A stretch of 64,000 nt of DNA from Phytophthora colocasiae (Eukaryota; Oomycota; Peronosporomycetes; Peronosporales; Peronosporaceae). The position numbers and the translations under genes are program-made. The notes under the pieces are model-generated. The model saw only the letters and a list, made by a program, of their open reading frames with translations, was not told where the DNA came from and searched no databases. The stretch covers positions 1,178,001 to 1,242,000 of the forward strand of contig JAGKQI010000064.1 of the NCBI GenBank assembly GCA_018806915.1, given 5' to 3'. Numbering within the stretch: the first letter of the stretch is position 1; each line of letters starts with the position of its first letter. This document shows positions 29,216 through 40,322 of the stretch, piece after piece.

Positions 29216-29873
29216 ATGGACTACTCTGTGTCAACGCAAACGTACGTCAAGCTGGCGCTGCATGCGGCTAAACGCCCAGCGAATGCCGTGTGTGGACTGC
29301 TGTTAGGAGCTGCACAAGGCCAGGGCTTCGTCATCTCGGACGCTGTGCCTCTGTTCCATCATGAGGCGCCACTAGCGCCGCTGCTTGAGGTGGCCTGCAG
29401 TATGGTGGACGCGTATTGCCAAAAGAGCCAAAAGTTGGAGGTCGTGGGCTTTTACTATGCCGGAAGCGGGTACTCGTCATCTGATTCCGGTAATGGACTC
29501 AGCCATTTTGCTGAAAAGGTCGCGGATAAAGTGGAGGCCAATTGCTCGCGTGCTTGTGTCTTGGTGGTAAGTTATTTTTATTTATTTTTCTTGATGTTGT
29601 GTATGGTAAATTAAAATATTGTTGTAGCTGGATGGCCAACAGCTTAGCAGTGAAGGGAAAACTGGACTGCAATTCCTACTGAAAGACGTGAAGCGTGGGT
29701 GGACCAAGGTGGACAACCGACTGAAGCTGGCGGACGGAGCGACCAAGACGCTGACTCAAGGACTACAGCAAAACGTCCAGAAGGACGTAGTGGACTTTGA
29801 AGAACACCTGGAAGATGTCAGTAAGGACTGGCGGAACCTGCACGTGGTGGAGCTGCTGAAGCTCAACGTATAG
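29216..29873 (+). CDS. EMC8: ER membrane protein complex subunit 8/9 homologue
   Basis: Two exons, join(29216..29566,29628..29873), phase-0 junction, 198 residues as expected. Visible family features: a degenerate MPN-type fold with ALHAAKRPANAVCGLLLGA near the N-terminus, VPLFHHEAPLAPLLEVA, VVGFYYAGSGY, and a helical C-terminus VDFEEHLEDVSKDWRNLHVV. It lacks a JAMM metal motif, as do all EMC8/9. The protein is a cytosolic-side EMC subunit helping insert tail-anchored and multipass proteins into the ER. A CTCATTTCAG sequence near 29115 upstream could be an Inr. EMC8 and EMC9 cannot be told apart here. Confidence 0.9.
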
Positions 29874-29938
29874 AGATGCAAGAGATTCAGATCCATTCAA
29901 AAAAGAGCTGTCATTTCGGTGCAATCGAGCTCATTCTA

Positions 29939-32900
29939 CTAGTTTTGGAACGTATCTGCAAAGTGGCGGGACGTCTGGACATACACTTGGTGCTGTAACT
30001 CTGTGAAGCTGTTGCTCTTATGCTGCAGTGAGGATGAGGCCAGAGAGCGCAGGTAGTTAGCGAGCAGCAGACGTGCGTTCTCGACGTCCCACAGCAATGG
30101 ATGAGCGTGTCGTAGCGCACAGGTTAAACGGCCAGCGGCTGCGAACTCGCCCACTTTCACCAATGCACACACGACGAAGTCGCCGCTGGACGTCCAGAGC
30201 GCTGTTTTCTTGTTGGAATTGTGCAGCAGGAACGCCACAAGGGATGAGTGAAGCCCGTGATGCAACAGCGCTGCAACGTCGAAACGCAGAAGTGCAAGCT
30301 CCATAGCTGTCGACCAGTTGGAGGATCCGTGAGGCAATTGCCGTAGAACTGAAAGTGCGCGATCTGTGTGTTTCGCTCTTAGCGCATCGAATGGACACAT
30401 GAGCAGTAGTTGAACAGCCAGATCGAGGTTGTTAGCCTCCCAGTGAGCCAAAATCACAGCTTCAGTAACCTCTTCTTCGTTGCTGAGCTTCACGTATGCG
30501 TACGTGGTGTACCAGCTCAGTAGTTGAGCACCCCACACACCGCGTTCAAAGAGATCCGACCAGCATTTTGCATCTTCCACACTTGGAGGCGAAACCTGCC
30601 GGGTAATTGTAGACCCCACTTGGAACTGAGCCTGAACGCGAGCTTGAACTGCATATTGCTGCTCGTTCGTCCACGCTGTCGCACTGTGTTGTGCAGCCCC
30701 TTCCGAATCACTGCGTAAATCCTCATAATACACTAGCAAGTTACTCAATGCCACTGTCGCCATTTCTGCAAACCGCAAGGCCTTCGGGTTGGTTTCACCA
30801 GCACAAATCTCGCTGAAGGCAAGTAATTCTTCAAACACGGCAGCAAAATGGTCCACGATGTCACGACTTGGAACATCAAAAATACGTTGGGCAGCTGGGC
30901 TTTCGTCAAACTTGTACTTACTCAATAGCGCGGCCCACACAGCTTTAACGTGGAGTCCGAAGCTCTGATTGACCGCGTCCACCTTGGCGCTGTCAAAGGT
31001 AGCCAACACGTGACTTAAAACTGCAGCTTCTGCCCACTTCTGCTGTTCTTCCTGGATGGAAATGAGTTGCTCCCATTGAGACAACACAGCCCTACGTACC
31101 GCTCCCATAATGCTGGCACTGTGAGCGTCATTTTCGTTTATTGGAGTCTGCAAGTCCCTAAGGCGGATCAATCCGATCTCCTTGAGAAGTGTAGAAGGAG
31201 ACTGCGAGAGCATCGCCACAACACGGTCGTACACTACCGATTTCTCGTGTAACTTGCAGGACGCTTGAAGATAACAGCCAAGTTCTTCAACATGATGCGT
31301 GGAAGCAGTTGAACCCGTTACCCACGTCCACACGAATCGCTCGATCCATGGCGCAGTCTGCTTCGCTGCATCATCACCAGATCCCAAACACCTCTGGACT
31401 ACTTGGACTGCAGAATTTTGGTAGCTATGAGCGATTGTAGTCGCAGCAAGTTCACTGCTTGCCTTGGTTCCGCCAGCACGAAGTGCCAGCTCCATGATGA
31501 GACTTGCCAGGTTCACAGAGCTCACATGTTGGCTAATTTCTGATAAAACATTGTGAACTGCTTCCTCGTTGGCAGCTTGTTGAAGTGAATCCACCGCGAA
31601 CCACGTTCTTAAGTTTGCCACCACCGAATCCAGCTCACTTTTCCGTTCAACTTCACTCAGGATCATACAACACACGTTTTCAGCCAGCTCCCGCTCCAGA
31701 TACTGGAGTTCCTGCTCTTTCTTCTTGAACTGAGCCGGGTCCCATGAGGTTGACGATGATGAAGAAGTGGACGATGCTGATGAAACATTCGATCGAGAGC
31801 CAGAAGTCTGCCACGAGTTGTACTTCGTCTGGAACAGCGTGAGTGTGTCCGCCACAAGCTCCACGCGTTTCTGAGGCGTCAAGAGCGACCCAAAGTGCTG
31901 CAGACCACTCAAAACCTGACCATAAAACTCCTCGCTAACGTTCAGATGCGCCACTGGCTCCGGTGGTGATTTATCACTCGAGCCATCCAGGAACAAGTAG
32001 TGGAACAGCATTAAGTGCTCGTTCGAGAGTACTGAGAGACAAGGCAGGCACGATTCATAGGCGTAGACCGCTAAGTCCGCAGACAACGCTCCAGTCCCGT
32101 TACCAGCTCCATGCTCCCTCCAAATCCCTGTAAGTAGGTCATTGAGGTAGACCATCACCATGGCGCTTGGAGTCACGCGGTGCAACTTGCGCAAGATTTT
32201 AGTTACCAGCTTGATAGTTTTGCCAGTCAAAAGGGGCCGCACAGCTTCAACAGCCACCTCTCGGTTAGCTGTCATCGATTCAGGATCTGCACGTGGGGGT
32301 GTCAACAGTTCAGCAGTTGTAGATGCAGCACTGATAAGCTTGAGATCCACAGCCTCCACATCGCCAAGCGAATCCTCAATGTCTTTGAGCTTCTTCAAGC
32401 ACATGAACAGCAAAGTGATGCGGTCGGTAGAAGCTTTGTGCAGAGGGAAGAGGGAGCTTTCTTGGTTTGATACTGATTCGGACGCTTCTTGGTAGAGTCG
32501 CTTGGAGCATTCCAGGGTCATGCGCAACACGAGCAAGAGGCCAACATGATCCGTTCCGTCGATCGCTTCATATAAACTGGGCTGTCCTGCTGTTTCTCGT
32601 TTCAATAGGAAATCTCCAAACGAGACCGGTCGCTGTAGAGCCTCCTCCATGATGTCAACCTTCTCAATGGCGAATGCATCGTCCAGTTGTTCGCGACGAC
32701 CCACTTTACTGGCATCAGAGGGAAAAAGGAGTGCATGCTTGATGTAGGCCAACACACAGGCATACTCATCGATACCGTACTTCGTCGCAAATTGCCTCGA
32801 GAGATGGAACGTTTCTTTCTTCGTAGCTAACACAAAGATCTTGTCATTCCGATATTCTTCGTCCACAGAGAAGCGCTCCAAATCCAACTCAGTGTTGAAA

Positions 32901-35900
32901 AACGTGCTCATATGCTCCAGTTCTTGTGACTTTTTCTGCGCGATCAACTGCTCGTGACATCGCTTAGCCAGTTTCATGTAGATTTCAATTCGCTGTTTCG
33001 ACACCAGCCACTCAGACTTCATCACTTCCTCAACATCCCCATCAGTTTCACCTTGGAAGTTCACAGCTATACGTGCTACCTCGTAGGAAGAAGACAACTT
33101 CTCGAACCGTTTTCTGCGTGCAAGCAAAGTCTCTCTGTCGTTACCCACCGAGACTTCCTTTGCTTGAGCCGCCTGTAGTAAAAAGAAGTGATGCAAGCGG
33201 CGGACTACGACCTCACTCGTCTGCACTGGCTCGTCGGATACTGACTGCTTGTTGAAAGCCGAATCGAGCACTTCGCCAGAGCAAAACACTTCAAAAGTAT
33301 TGTCGTCACTAGTGAGGTCCCCCCACAGCATCAAGTAGCTAAATCCCAGCTCCAAGTACTGTTGCCAGTCTCCTGAGTCAACTGTCGTTAAGTTAGATGT
33401 CAATACCACGGCCTCTTCCACGCAAAGTTGAGTCATTTGCTTCAGGAACGTCGACACTGACCCATTGTTAGCTTGATTTTCGGTGTCAGTGTCGGTACTC
33501 AGTATCACTTGGACGAGCCGGAGCCCTCGCTGAAGTAGCCGCAACAGGAATTGACGGTCATTTCTCTCCTCGTGCAACAAGTCAACAACCACCTTCAACT
33601 CATGTAACAGTACAGCTTCAGTACTGCTGGTAGCTTTTCCTCCAGTAACCCGCCGTTGTTCCAGGTCTTTCTCCGATAAGCCAAGCTCAATCATCAGAGC
33701 CTGAATAGCTTCGATCTTCTCTAGCCACGACAGCACTAAGTCCGTCACTTGGTGTCCAAAGAGATCTGAAGAAGAAGCATTGGCTGCACTGAATAGCGCA
33801 CAACAGAGCTTGCGTTTCTTCCCCCACGAGCCAAAAGAAGACGCAGACACGAGATCCAGTACCAGTGAAATCAAATGCAAAAGTGTCAACTTGTCCCCAC
33901 TGCGCTTAGCAGAAGCTGCATCGATTTCAGCAGGGATTCCGTCGATTACTTGCATTGTCAAATCGTACGCAACATCGTAGTCCATGCAATAGAGCGCTGC
34001 ATAAGCACCTTTCATCCAAATTTCCAACTTCTCAGAGTCAACTCGAAGCAACTTGGCAAGGTACATGACAGCAGCCAGAGGTTCGCTCCATACAGCAGTT
34101 TCTCCTTCAGCATGCTGCTCTAGCCACTCCCTTGCGCGCACAGACGCCTTATAGTTGCTTGGATTGCTCACAAACACTTGACATACGGCATCCAGCAACG
34201 TGTTTTCCTTCTCTTCGTCTTCGTCATCAGAACGAAGCTGAGCTGGCGACATTCTCACAGCTCCGTACGTGAGTAAGTCCAGGAGCTCACAAGCCTGTGC
34301 TCGATCCGTCTCAAGAGCAAGTATACCCTGGTAGTATTGCTTTGCTCCAGCAGCTGCCCGGTCTCCTTCATCCCACAAAGGTAGCGAAAGCAACTGTTTA
34401 ACGATACCGATGCAGCCCAAAGCAGATTCATGAGTAGTATTGGCATTGGCATCCTCTGAGTACCCAGCAACTGAACCTAGTTTCCCTCGAATCGCCGTAA
34501 GGAGCTCATCAAGAACATGATCAACAGCTTCCACATCAGCAGCGATCCAATGGTTCACCAAACTTTGAGCAGCATCAATGTATGCACGATCCGAAGCGAG
34601 AAGGTGCTTTAAAATCACATCCAAAATCATTTCCTGGTTCAACCGCTCGCCGAAAGCATGCTCTTTCAGTTTGATCGCATCCTGAAGCACTTCTAGCCAC
34701 TGGTTTCCGTCCACACCGTCTTCATCATCCGAGGATTCACCAGGTAAAGCGAAATCGCACATTTGCTCAAGCAAGCCATGAGGGCCAACACTGATACCAC
34801 CTCCACCGCCAATATCACTTGCTAGCATTCGGTACTTCAGACCACTGGGCGAGGAAACCACACCGTACTTACTAAGCACTTCCATAGTCACCATTAAATC
34901 TTCCAACTCGTCCACTGCTACTTGCAACTGGGCAATATCAGGAGGATCATTCTCCTTTCGAACAGGAAGTGCCTGGAAAATCGCCCATAGCTGCTCCACT
35001 AGCGCGAGATGACGCTGCATGTACACATCCTCATCCACGCCAGGCACCTTGTCGCCAATGACCTCAGAAGCATTAACAGAGTAAGCAACATCTAGAGCAG
35101 TTTCAATGAGACGCGTGTTGCTCTGGATCCAGCGGTTGGGGAAGCTCATCGACGGGTTACTCCGCTGGATCAACTGAGCTGCAAGCGTCAGACTTGTCAA
35201 TGAAGGCTTCGATATCATGGTCTGTGCCAGACCAGAAAACATTTCATCCAGAGAATACGGGCTTCGGCGCTGAGATACAAAAACCGCATCTAAATGATCG
35301 ATGATAGGTGTGGTGCCTCCTGAGACCTCCTTGTCAGTACCAATTACAACTAGAGCTTGCTCTTGTAGCGAAAGGGAAACCCAGTCACTGAGAGGGAGTA
35401 AACAACAGGACGAAAGATGCAGCAAATACACGCACTTGTAAAGGCGTTCAGTGTGCAGAAACAACTTCTCCAGCGGCTTCTTGGCTTCTAAGGATGACCA
35501 TCCACTTAGTGACTTGATCGCCAGTTCTCCCAACTCGTATGCATAAGGAAGCTGGCCGTAGCGTGTGTCTAGAGCCAGAATTTGCCTCGAAAACCACTCG
35601 CTACACGCTGCATTACGCTCTTCGCGCGGTACATTCGAGAATTCTTTATACACAGATAATTCTTCCTCGCTCAGATCTTGCAGTTGATTCTCCGGAAGGA
35701 GAGGAACTGGAGTAGCAAAGGTGTTGTCGTCCTCAACGTCATCGGGTCTTCTCAGTGTGCAGAATTGTCCGTCTTCATAATCCTGAGTAGAAACTGCAGG
35801 GAGTAACATCGCGTATGCTGATGGTGATACAGAGGGTGGAATCAGCTCGAGAACATCCAACCAGTGAGGCAGTAAATTCCACGCATGTCGATGGAATAAA

Positions 35901-37978
35901 ACCGTGAGCGCATCAATTCGACCTTCCCGGGCAAACTGCTTCACGTGTGCCAAGACAGATGCAGATCTGAAGAGTGCATAAGCTTCCCCGTCAAAGAGCT
36001 GGTCGCCAGCCAGAGATGTGGTTAATATATCTTCTTCTTCACACAAAATCAGTCGCATAGTTTCTAGACGATACAGATAGCGCTGGATATCCAGTTTATC
36101 TTGTGAAAGTTCTACTGCAACCTCGTTGCCATCATTCAGATGAACCCATGCATCCCACGCAAGATCGAGAATCTTCTTCATACTCGCACTTGAATCGTCG
36201 GCAATCAGCTTTAAGCATTCACTAAGCACCCATCGTTTGTCCGATATCGCCCGTAAGTGGTCCAATGCCCCTAGAAAAGCCCTTGGGTTTGTGGACAAAA
36301 ACACAAAACCTCGAAGTTCTGGGTCGTCGTGTATCCGCGCAGCTTGATGTCGGAAATCAATCCAGATTCGGCGGTGAATATCGTCAGCGTTCACAGCATT
36401 TCCACGAGTCTCATGTAGCGCAACTATCACAAGAGCTTCCTCGAACTTCTTCGCATCCATGAACAGTTCGATAAATGGCTCTAATGACAAGCTCTGAAGC
36501 TGATTTGCAGCCCAAACATCCTTAGTCATCACAAGTTCGAACACATTAAACTGGGCGCCGTTCTTGTCACTCGAAGGGGAACTATTTCCGAAGAGAGAAA
36601 GAGTTTGAACGTTATCCATCATCTCGGGTCGGAAGTGTTTTGCAAGGACAGGCAAGAGTTGACCAGAAGATCCCGAAGACGATGAACTCTCGTTATCGCT
36701 GTCACTGCTAGTTGGTCCAGTTCCATCCTCAGATTGAGCGATAAACCTTGAGTAAACAACACTGTTGTTACTGAGCACGACGGCCACCACATCTGACGTT
36801 AGCCACACAACCTGCTTCGTTGTAGCGTTCTGTGTGTTGCTAGTCACGTTCTCTATTATGTGCCACTTCAACACGTCCGCACAAGTATCAATTTGGCGGA
36901 TAGATATCCGTCCGAGATTATCCACCATGCTCACAAAATTTCCATTGGGGGCCACCGCCAAGTGATGAATAAATCCAGACATCACTCGTGTCTCCGTCGA
37001 ATCACCTCCTACCATCATCTTCAAAGGAGCAAAGAGGGTGCTCTTCACACTTGTCAAAAGGCCACCACTCTCCTCTGCAGTATCTAAATCAAGGTTGGAC
37101 TGCTCTTTATCCTCTTCAGTATGCTCGCCAAACTTCTGCTTCTTACCATTCACGACCATCGTAAAATCAAGCAGTTCACCGACTTCTTTGTTCTCTTTGT
37201 CACCTGCAACCTTCCAGACGCTTAATGATGATACCTGCTTCTCCACGAGATCTTCACTAGGGTCTCTCACCCCTCCGCTTACTACAAGTGTAGAACTCTC
37301 TGAGTCGTAGCACGCCGCCGTGACTCCTGCATGCCACTCTGTGAGCTTCTTCATCACCTTCATACTAAATATCCCCGTAGTATCTGTCGAAGCCGAAGGG
37401 TCCATGGCAGCTAATGCCAATTTGGCCGATTGCACGCTCACACTGAGCCAAATTCCGTCCTCAGACAGCACGAACACTTTGTTCCCGCTCTGACTCGGGA
37501 AAAACACATTCACGATGCTCGTAACGGGTTTCCACTGCTTAGCAGACAGGTATTGAGATGGATCAATTCTTAACAGCAGTGGATCCCCTGCAGCAGCTTC
37601 AGGAACTAGCCATGTCGGACAGGAAAATATCCACAGGACAGCTTCGGATTCGCCCTCAGCATGCGAAATTCCACCACTAACGACGAGAATCTTGAGGTCT
37701 GGACTCCACACAAGCGTCCAGTTGTCTGTACAATGTTTGGGAAACTCAGAACCGTCTGAATCCGACAGTAAATCGACAAGTTCTGAGTTCGTTGAGCCGA
37801 AGCCTTCGTCTGCCTTGAACACTCCCAAACGCACGCAATTCTGCTTCGTTCGGGACCGGAACAGCACCGCCAGATGTTTATTAGACGCAGCAGAAGCCAA
37901 CACCTCGAAATCAGTCGGAAGAGACGACACAGAGCCTCGTACGAGTTCGCGAGCCGCCAGCAGCAGCGGCTCCGTCAT
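29939..37978 (-). CDS. NBAS/Sec39-family ER tethering-complex protein, giant single exon
   Basis: 2679 residues from ATG 37978 (MTEPLLLAARELV) without any intron, the largest gene here. Residues about 30-420 form an NBAS-type beta-propeller (WTLVWSPDLKILVVSGG, VWLTSDVVAVVLSNN). From about residue 560 a long alpha-solenoid Sec39 region follows, with RWVLSECLKLIADD, LYRLETMRLILCEEE and, near 700, LTVLFHRHAWNLLPHWLDVL then IPPSVSP. The remainder is helical repeats to the C-terminus. NBAS/Sec39 is the scaffold of the NRZ/Dsl1 complex that captures COPI vesicles at the ER. Overall similarity is by architecture and Sec39 motif, so the specific orthology is less certain than the family. Its stop lies 65 bp from the convergent EMC8/9 stop. 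Confidence 0.78.
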   Translation of the reverse strand: MTEPLLLAARELVRGSVSSLPTDFEVLASAASNKHLAVLFRSRTKQNCVRLGVFKADEGFGSTNSELVDLLSDSDGSEFPKHCTDNWTLVWSPDLKILVVSGGISHAEGESEAVLWIFSCPTWLVPEAAAGDPLLLRIDPSQYLSAKQWKPVTSIVNVFFPSQSGNKVFVLSEDGIWLSVSVQSAKLALAAMDPSASTDTTGIFSMKVMKKLTEWHAGVTAACYDSESSTLVVSGGVRDPSEDLVEKQVSSLSVWKVAGDKENKEVGELLDFTMVVNGKKQKFGEHTEEDKEQSNLDLDTAEESGGLLTSVKSTLFAPLKMMVGGDSTETRVMSGFIHHLAVAPNGNFVSMVDNLGRISIRQIDTCADVLKWHIIENVTSNTQNATTKQVVWLTSDVVAVVLSNNSVVYSRFIAQSEDGTGPTSSDSDNESSSSSGSSGQLLPVLAKHFRPEMMDNVQTLSLFGNSSPSSDKNGAQFNVFELVMTKDVWAANQLQSLSLEPFIELFMDAKKFEEALVIVALHETRGNAVNADDIHRRIWIDFRHQAARIHDDPELRGFVFLSTNPRAFLGALDHLRAISDKRWVLSECLKLIADDSSASMKKILDLAWDAWVHLNDGNEVAVELSQDKLDIQRYLYRLETMRLILCEEEDILTTSLAGDQLFDGEAYALFRSASVLAHVKQFAREGRIDALTVLFHRHAWNLLPHWLDVLELIPPSVSPSAYAMLLPAVSTQDYEDGQFCTLRRPDDVEDDNTFATPVPLLPENQLQDLSEEELSVYKEFSNVPREERNAACSEWFSRQILALDTRYGQLPYAYELGELAIKSLSGWSSLEAKKPLEKLFLHTERLYKCVYLLHLSSCCLLPLSDWVSLSLQEQALVVIGTDKEVSGGTTPIIDHLDAVFVSQRRSPYSLDEMFSGLAQTMISKPSLTSLTLAAQLIQRSNPSMSFPNRWIQSNTRLIETALDVAYSVNASEVIGDKVPGVDEDVYMQRHLALVEQLWAIFQALPVRKENDPPDIAQLQVAVDELEDLMVTMEVLSKYGVVSSPSGLKYRMLASDIGGGGGISVGPHGLLEQMCDFALPGESSDDEDGVDGNQWLEVLQDAIKLKEHAFGERLNQEMILDVILKHLLASDRAYIDAAQSLVNHWIAADVEAVDHVLDELLTAIRGKLGSVAGYSEDANANTTHESALGCIGIVKQLLSLPLWDEGDRAAAGAKQYYQGILALETDRAQACELLDLLTYGAVRMSPAQLRSDDEDEEKENTLLDAVCQVFVSNPSNYKASVRAREWLEQHAEGETAVWSEPLAAVMYLAKLLRVDSEKLEIWMKGAYAALYCMDYDVAYDLTMQVIDGIPAEIDAASAKRSGDKLTLLHLISLVLDLVSASSFGSWGKKRKLCCALFSAANASSSDLFGHQVTDLVLSWLEKIEAIQALMIELGLSEKDLEQRRVTGGKATSSTEAVLLHELKVVVDLLHEERNDRQFLLRLLQRGLRLVQVILSTDTDTENQANNGSVSTFLKQMTQLCVEEAVVLTSNLTTVDSGDWQQYLELGFSYLMLWGDLTSDDNTFEVFCSGEVLDSAFNKQSVSDEPVQTSEVVVRRLHHFFLLQAAQAKEVSVGNDRETLLARRKRFEKLSSSYEVARIAVNFQGETDGDVEEVMKSEWLVSKQRIEIYMKLAKRCHEQLIAQKKSQELEHMSTFFNTELDLERFSVDEEYRNDKIFVLATKKETFHLSRQFATKYGIDEYACVLAYIKHALLFPSDASKVGRREQLDDAFAIEKVDIMEEALQRPVSFGDFLLKRETAGQPSLYEAIDGTDHVGLLLVLRMTLECSKRLYQEASESVSNQESSLFPLHKASTDRITLLFMCLKKLKDIEDSLGDVEAVDLKLISAASTTAELLTPPRADPESMTANREVAVEAVRPLLTGKTIKLVTKILRKLHRVTPSAMVMVYLNDLLTGIWREHGAGNGTGALSADLAVYAYESCLPCLSVLSNEHLMLFHYLFLDGSSDKSPPEPVAHLNVSEEFYGQVLSGLQHFGSLLTPQKRVELVADTLTLFQTKYNSWQTSGSRSNVSSASSTSSSSSTSWDPAQFKKKEQELQYLERELAENVCCMILSEVERKSELDSVVANLRTWFAVDSLQQAANEEAVHNVLSEISQHVSSVNLASLIMELALRAGGTKASSELAATTIAHSYQNSAVQVVQRCLGSGDDAAKQTAPWIERFVWTWVTGSTASTHHVEELGCYLQASCKLHEKSVVYDRVVAMLSQSPSTLLKEIGLIRLRDLQTPINENDAHSASIMGAVRRAVLSQWEQLISIQEEQQKWAEAAVLSHVLATFDSAKVDAVNQSFGLHVKAVWAALLSKYKFDESPAAQRIFDVPSRDIVDHFAAVFEELLAFSEICAGETNPKALRFAEMATVALSNLLVYYEDLRSDSEGAAQHSATAWTNEQQYAVQARVQAQFQVGSTITRQVSPPSVEDAKCWSDLFERGVWGAQLLSWYTTYAYVKLSNEEEVTEAVILAHWEANNLDLAVQLLLMCPFDALRAKHTDRALSVLRQLPHGSSNWSTAMELALLRFDVAALLHHGLHSSLVAFLLHNSNKKTALWTSSGDFVVCALVKVGEFAAAGRLTCALRHAHPLLWDVENARLLLANYLRSLASSSLQHKSNSFTELQHQVYVQTSRHFADTFQN

Positions 37979-38291
37979 CGCCGCCAACGTGTCAAACTTT
38001 TTTTTTTCCGGATAAATTTCATCAGATATGATTCTATCCTCATCAGACCTGATTCCACGCTCCTTTTATGTCGACTCTATATGCTTATAATGTGCTGCAC
38101 ACGTGTGCCTTCACCACGAAGACGTGGCAGGTGTACGTTCTGTTTCTTCCAGTCAACTATGATAGCTGATGCCATTTGTTATCCCTTATACTCTGTGACA
38201 ATATATGAAATAGCAGGTCCCTGGCAGCTTGCTTCATCAGACAGACACGCACAGAATATCCATCACCAAGCAGCACTAGTGGAAGACAATT
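37979..38291. other. Divergent promoter region, NBAS-like / lipoate-ligase-family gene
   Basis: About 310 bp between two divergent ATGs. A run of 10 or more T near 37998 follows the NBAS start on the plus strand. No gene seen. Confidence 0.55.
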
Positions 38292-39196
38292 ATGGCAGCC
38301 AAGGCAGCTCGCAAGCCGCTCATGAGCTTCCTGCGTCTGCGAGCGCCTATCCAGGAGCAGTTGAAGATCGAGGAAGCGCTTTTCCGCGCCGAATCGCAGC
38401 GCAACTGGTTCATTTACAATGATGAACACTCTCCAGCCACCATTGTCATGGGTATCTCTGGCAAACCGGACCAACTGCTGCACCAAGACGCCGTCAAGCG
38501 GTGCGGTTTTGCTCAAATTGCTGCAATTATTAGATGTCGAGACTGATATGGCCAATGTTTTGCTGATAGAGATGGTATTCCGGTGCTGAAGCGTTTCAGT
38601 GGAGGTGGAACAGTGATCGTGGACCACAATACGGTCTTCACCACCTTCATCTGCAAGCAAGAAGACTTCCCACAGGTCAGGCCGTACCCACGAGAGATCA
38701 TGGCCTGGTCACAGGACTTCTTTAAGCCCTTCTTTTCCCGTATTTGCAAGGAAGACTTGGTACTACTGACGCACTCAGGACATTTCTGCTTTGTGACAAA
38801 ATGCTGACTGTTTATCTGTTGCTGATACAGACGTTTTCGCTCCGGGAGGATGACTACGTGTTTAACGACCGAAAGTTCGGCGGAAATGCGCAGAGTCTGT
38901 CCAAGGGCCGTTGGTTGCATCACACTTCGTTCCTCTGGGACTTTGACCCGAAAAACATGGAGTATCTGACGAACCCAGCGCGACAGCCTAAATACCGTCA
39001 ACAACGCAGCCATCTCGAGTTCCTGTGTCCTCTAAAGGACGTATTAAAGAAGGAATGTGCCAACCGTGAGAGATTCGAAAGCGAACTCCACGCAGAACTG
39101 GCACGCAACTTCGAGATCGAGGATGTGCTGCTGGAGGACGTCAAACCGATTCTGGAAAAGGAGCACCGGAAATCCACGCGTTTCTTGGATCTATAG
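38292..39196 (+). CDS. Lipoate/biotin A/B protein ligase-family protein
   Basis: Three exons, join(38292..38500,38570..38759,38831..39196), all phase-consistent GT-AG introns, 254 residues. Exon 2 begins in KRDGIPVLKRFSGGGTVIVDHN, matching the RxxGGGxxxH/D lipoate-binding loop. Exon 3 carries LREDDYVFNDRKFGGNAQSL, whose Lys is the likely catalytic residue, then RWLHHTSFLWDFD. The eukaryotic branch with HHTSFLWD is usually annotated as putative lipoate-protein ligase and its acceptor is not settled. Exon 2 to 3 uses a GTACTA donor, chosen because it keeps frame. No clear mitochondrial presequence is visible. Confidence 0.83.
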
Positions 39197-39344
39197 AGCC
39201 GACTGCAGTAGAAGACATCGTAGAGTTCTGTCAGTCTGCAATAGACAAATGATGTGTCATCATCAAAAAGGTGTAGTCAGATGAATCCAAAAGTGGTAAG
39301 CACTGTATTTTGCTTGCAGGAGTCAACGCCTAGAAGCTTACAGG

Positions 39345-39946
39345 CTAGTTGTCAGACGAGATGAGGCCTAAATAATCGTCCTTAATGGTCCCGATTGCGT
39401 TCTACAACAACAAGACATTGTTAACCAACCACTCCAGAACGAAAAAAATATTTCACCACAACCACTTACGATCTCCGTGACATCCACACTGACGCCCATG
39501 ATTTTCAGCCGCACACCGCAACCTTTACGAATCTCAACCTCGCGGTCATCCGAGATCCACGCGTTGCTTTCATGGTCGTAGCCATTGTTCAGGTCCGTGG
39601 GCATGGCGTGTCGAGACACGAAGACCTGCAACGGCCCCACGTCCGCAAAGAAACCGAGTTGATTCACGACAGTAACGACAGCATCCAACACCTGATTCTT
39701 GAACGGGCGGAAGAGAATAGCGCGGTAGCGGATGTTAAAGCACACGAAGCCCGAGTTGTCCTGGATCACACCCTTGCCGATGTCCTCGTCGCGCACCTCC
39801 GTAACCGTAATGACGTATCCATACTTGCCCATGGACGTGCCCTCCACCTCCTCGATTAGACGTAGACGGATGATGTCATGCAGCTTTGGCCCGAAGTGCA
39901 TCGGGTGCAACAGCAAGTCACGAGAGAGCTGCTTTAAGAAGAACAT
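39345..39946 (-). CDS. RPB7: RNA polymerase II subunit RPB7
   Basis: Two exons, complement(join(39345..39401,39470..39946)), 177 residues, the normal size. The N-terminal tip domain has MFFLKQLSRDLLLHPMHFGP and VEGTSMGKYGYVITVT. The OB domain has YRAILFRPFKNQVLDAVVT and GPLQVFVSRHAMP. Exon 2 supplies the hallmark end IGTIKDDYLGLISS. RPB7 pairs with RPB4 as the stalk of Pol II and binds nascent RNA. I start at ATG 39946 because MFF matches the family N-terminus. The intron is 68 bp with GTAAGT. Confidence 0.96.
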
Positions 39947-40112
39947 AGCAAATTGAGTAGTGATAGCCAAGGCGTAGAGCTCTTAAGGTGTGGACCACAC
40001 ATGATTTGCACAATATATTGTGTAGTTCACACAATATATGACATTTATTATCTTAACCCGATATGCAAAATACGCTCAATACAAACTTTAAGATAAGCGA
40101 TCTTGGCAAAAA

Positions 40113-40171
40113 TGATCTGTTACATAACCGAAACCTGATCAGTGATCAGGTTTCGGTTATGTAACAGATCA
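40113..40171. repeat. Perfect 29-bp palindrome with one-base centre
   Basis: Left arm 40113-40141 and right arm 40143-40171 are exact reverse complements around G at 40142; core TGATCAGTGATCA. A further CAGTGATCAG follows directly. It lies between the RPB7 promoter and the 3' end of the Crypton relic. The rest of 39947-40322 shows no gene. Confidence 0.95.
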
Positions 40172-40322
40172 GTGATCAGTCTTCTGGCAAGGATAGTCGC
40201 TCATATTTAGAAAATTGATTCTTTGACGGAATCCGTCGGACATTCGTCGGACAGCTGGATTCTCTATGACATATCATAGTTTATGTGAGTGTGTGATTGT
40301 TTACAAGGTGTATTCACAAGCT

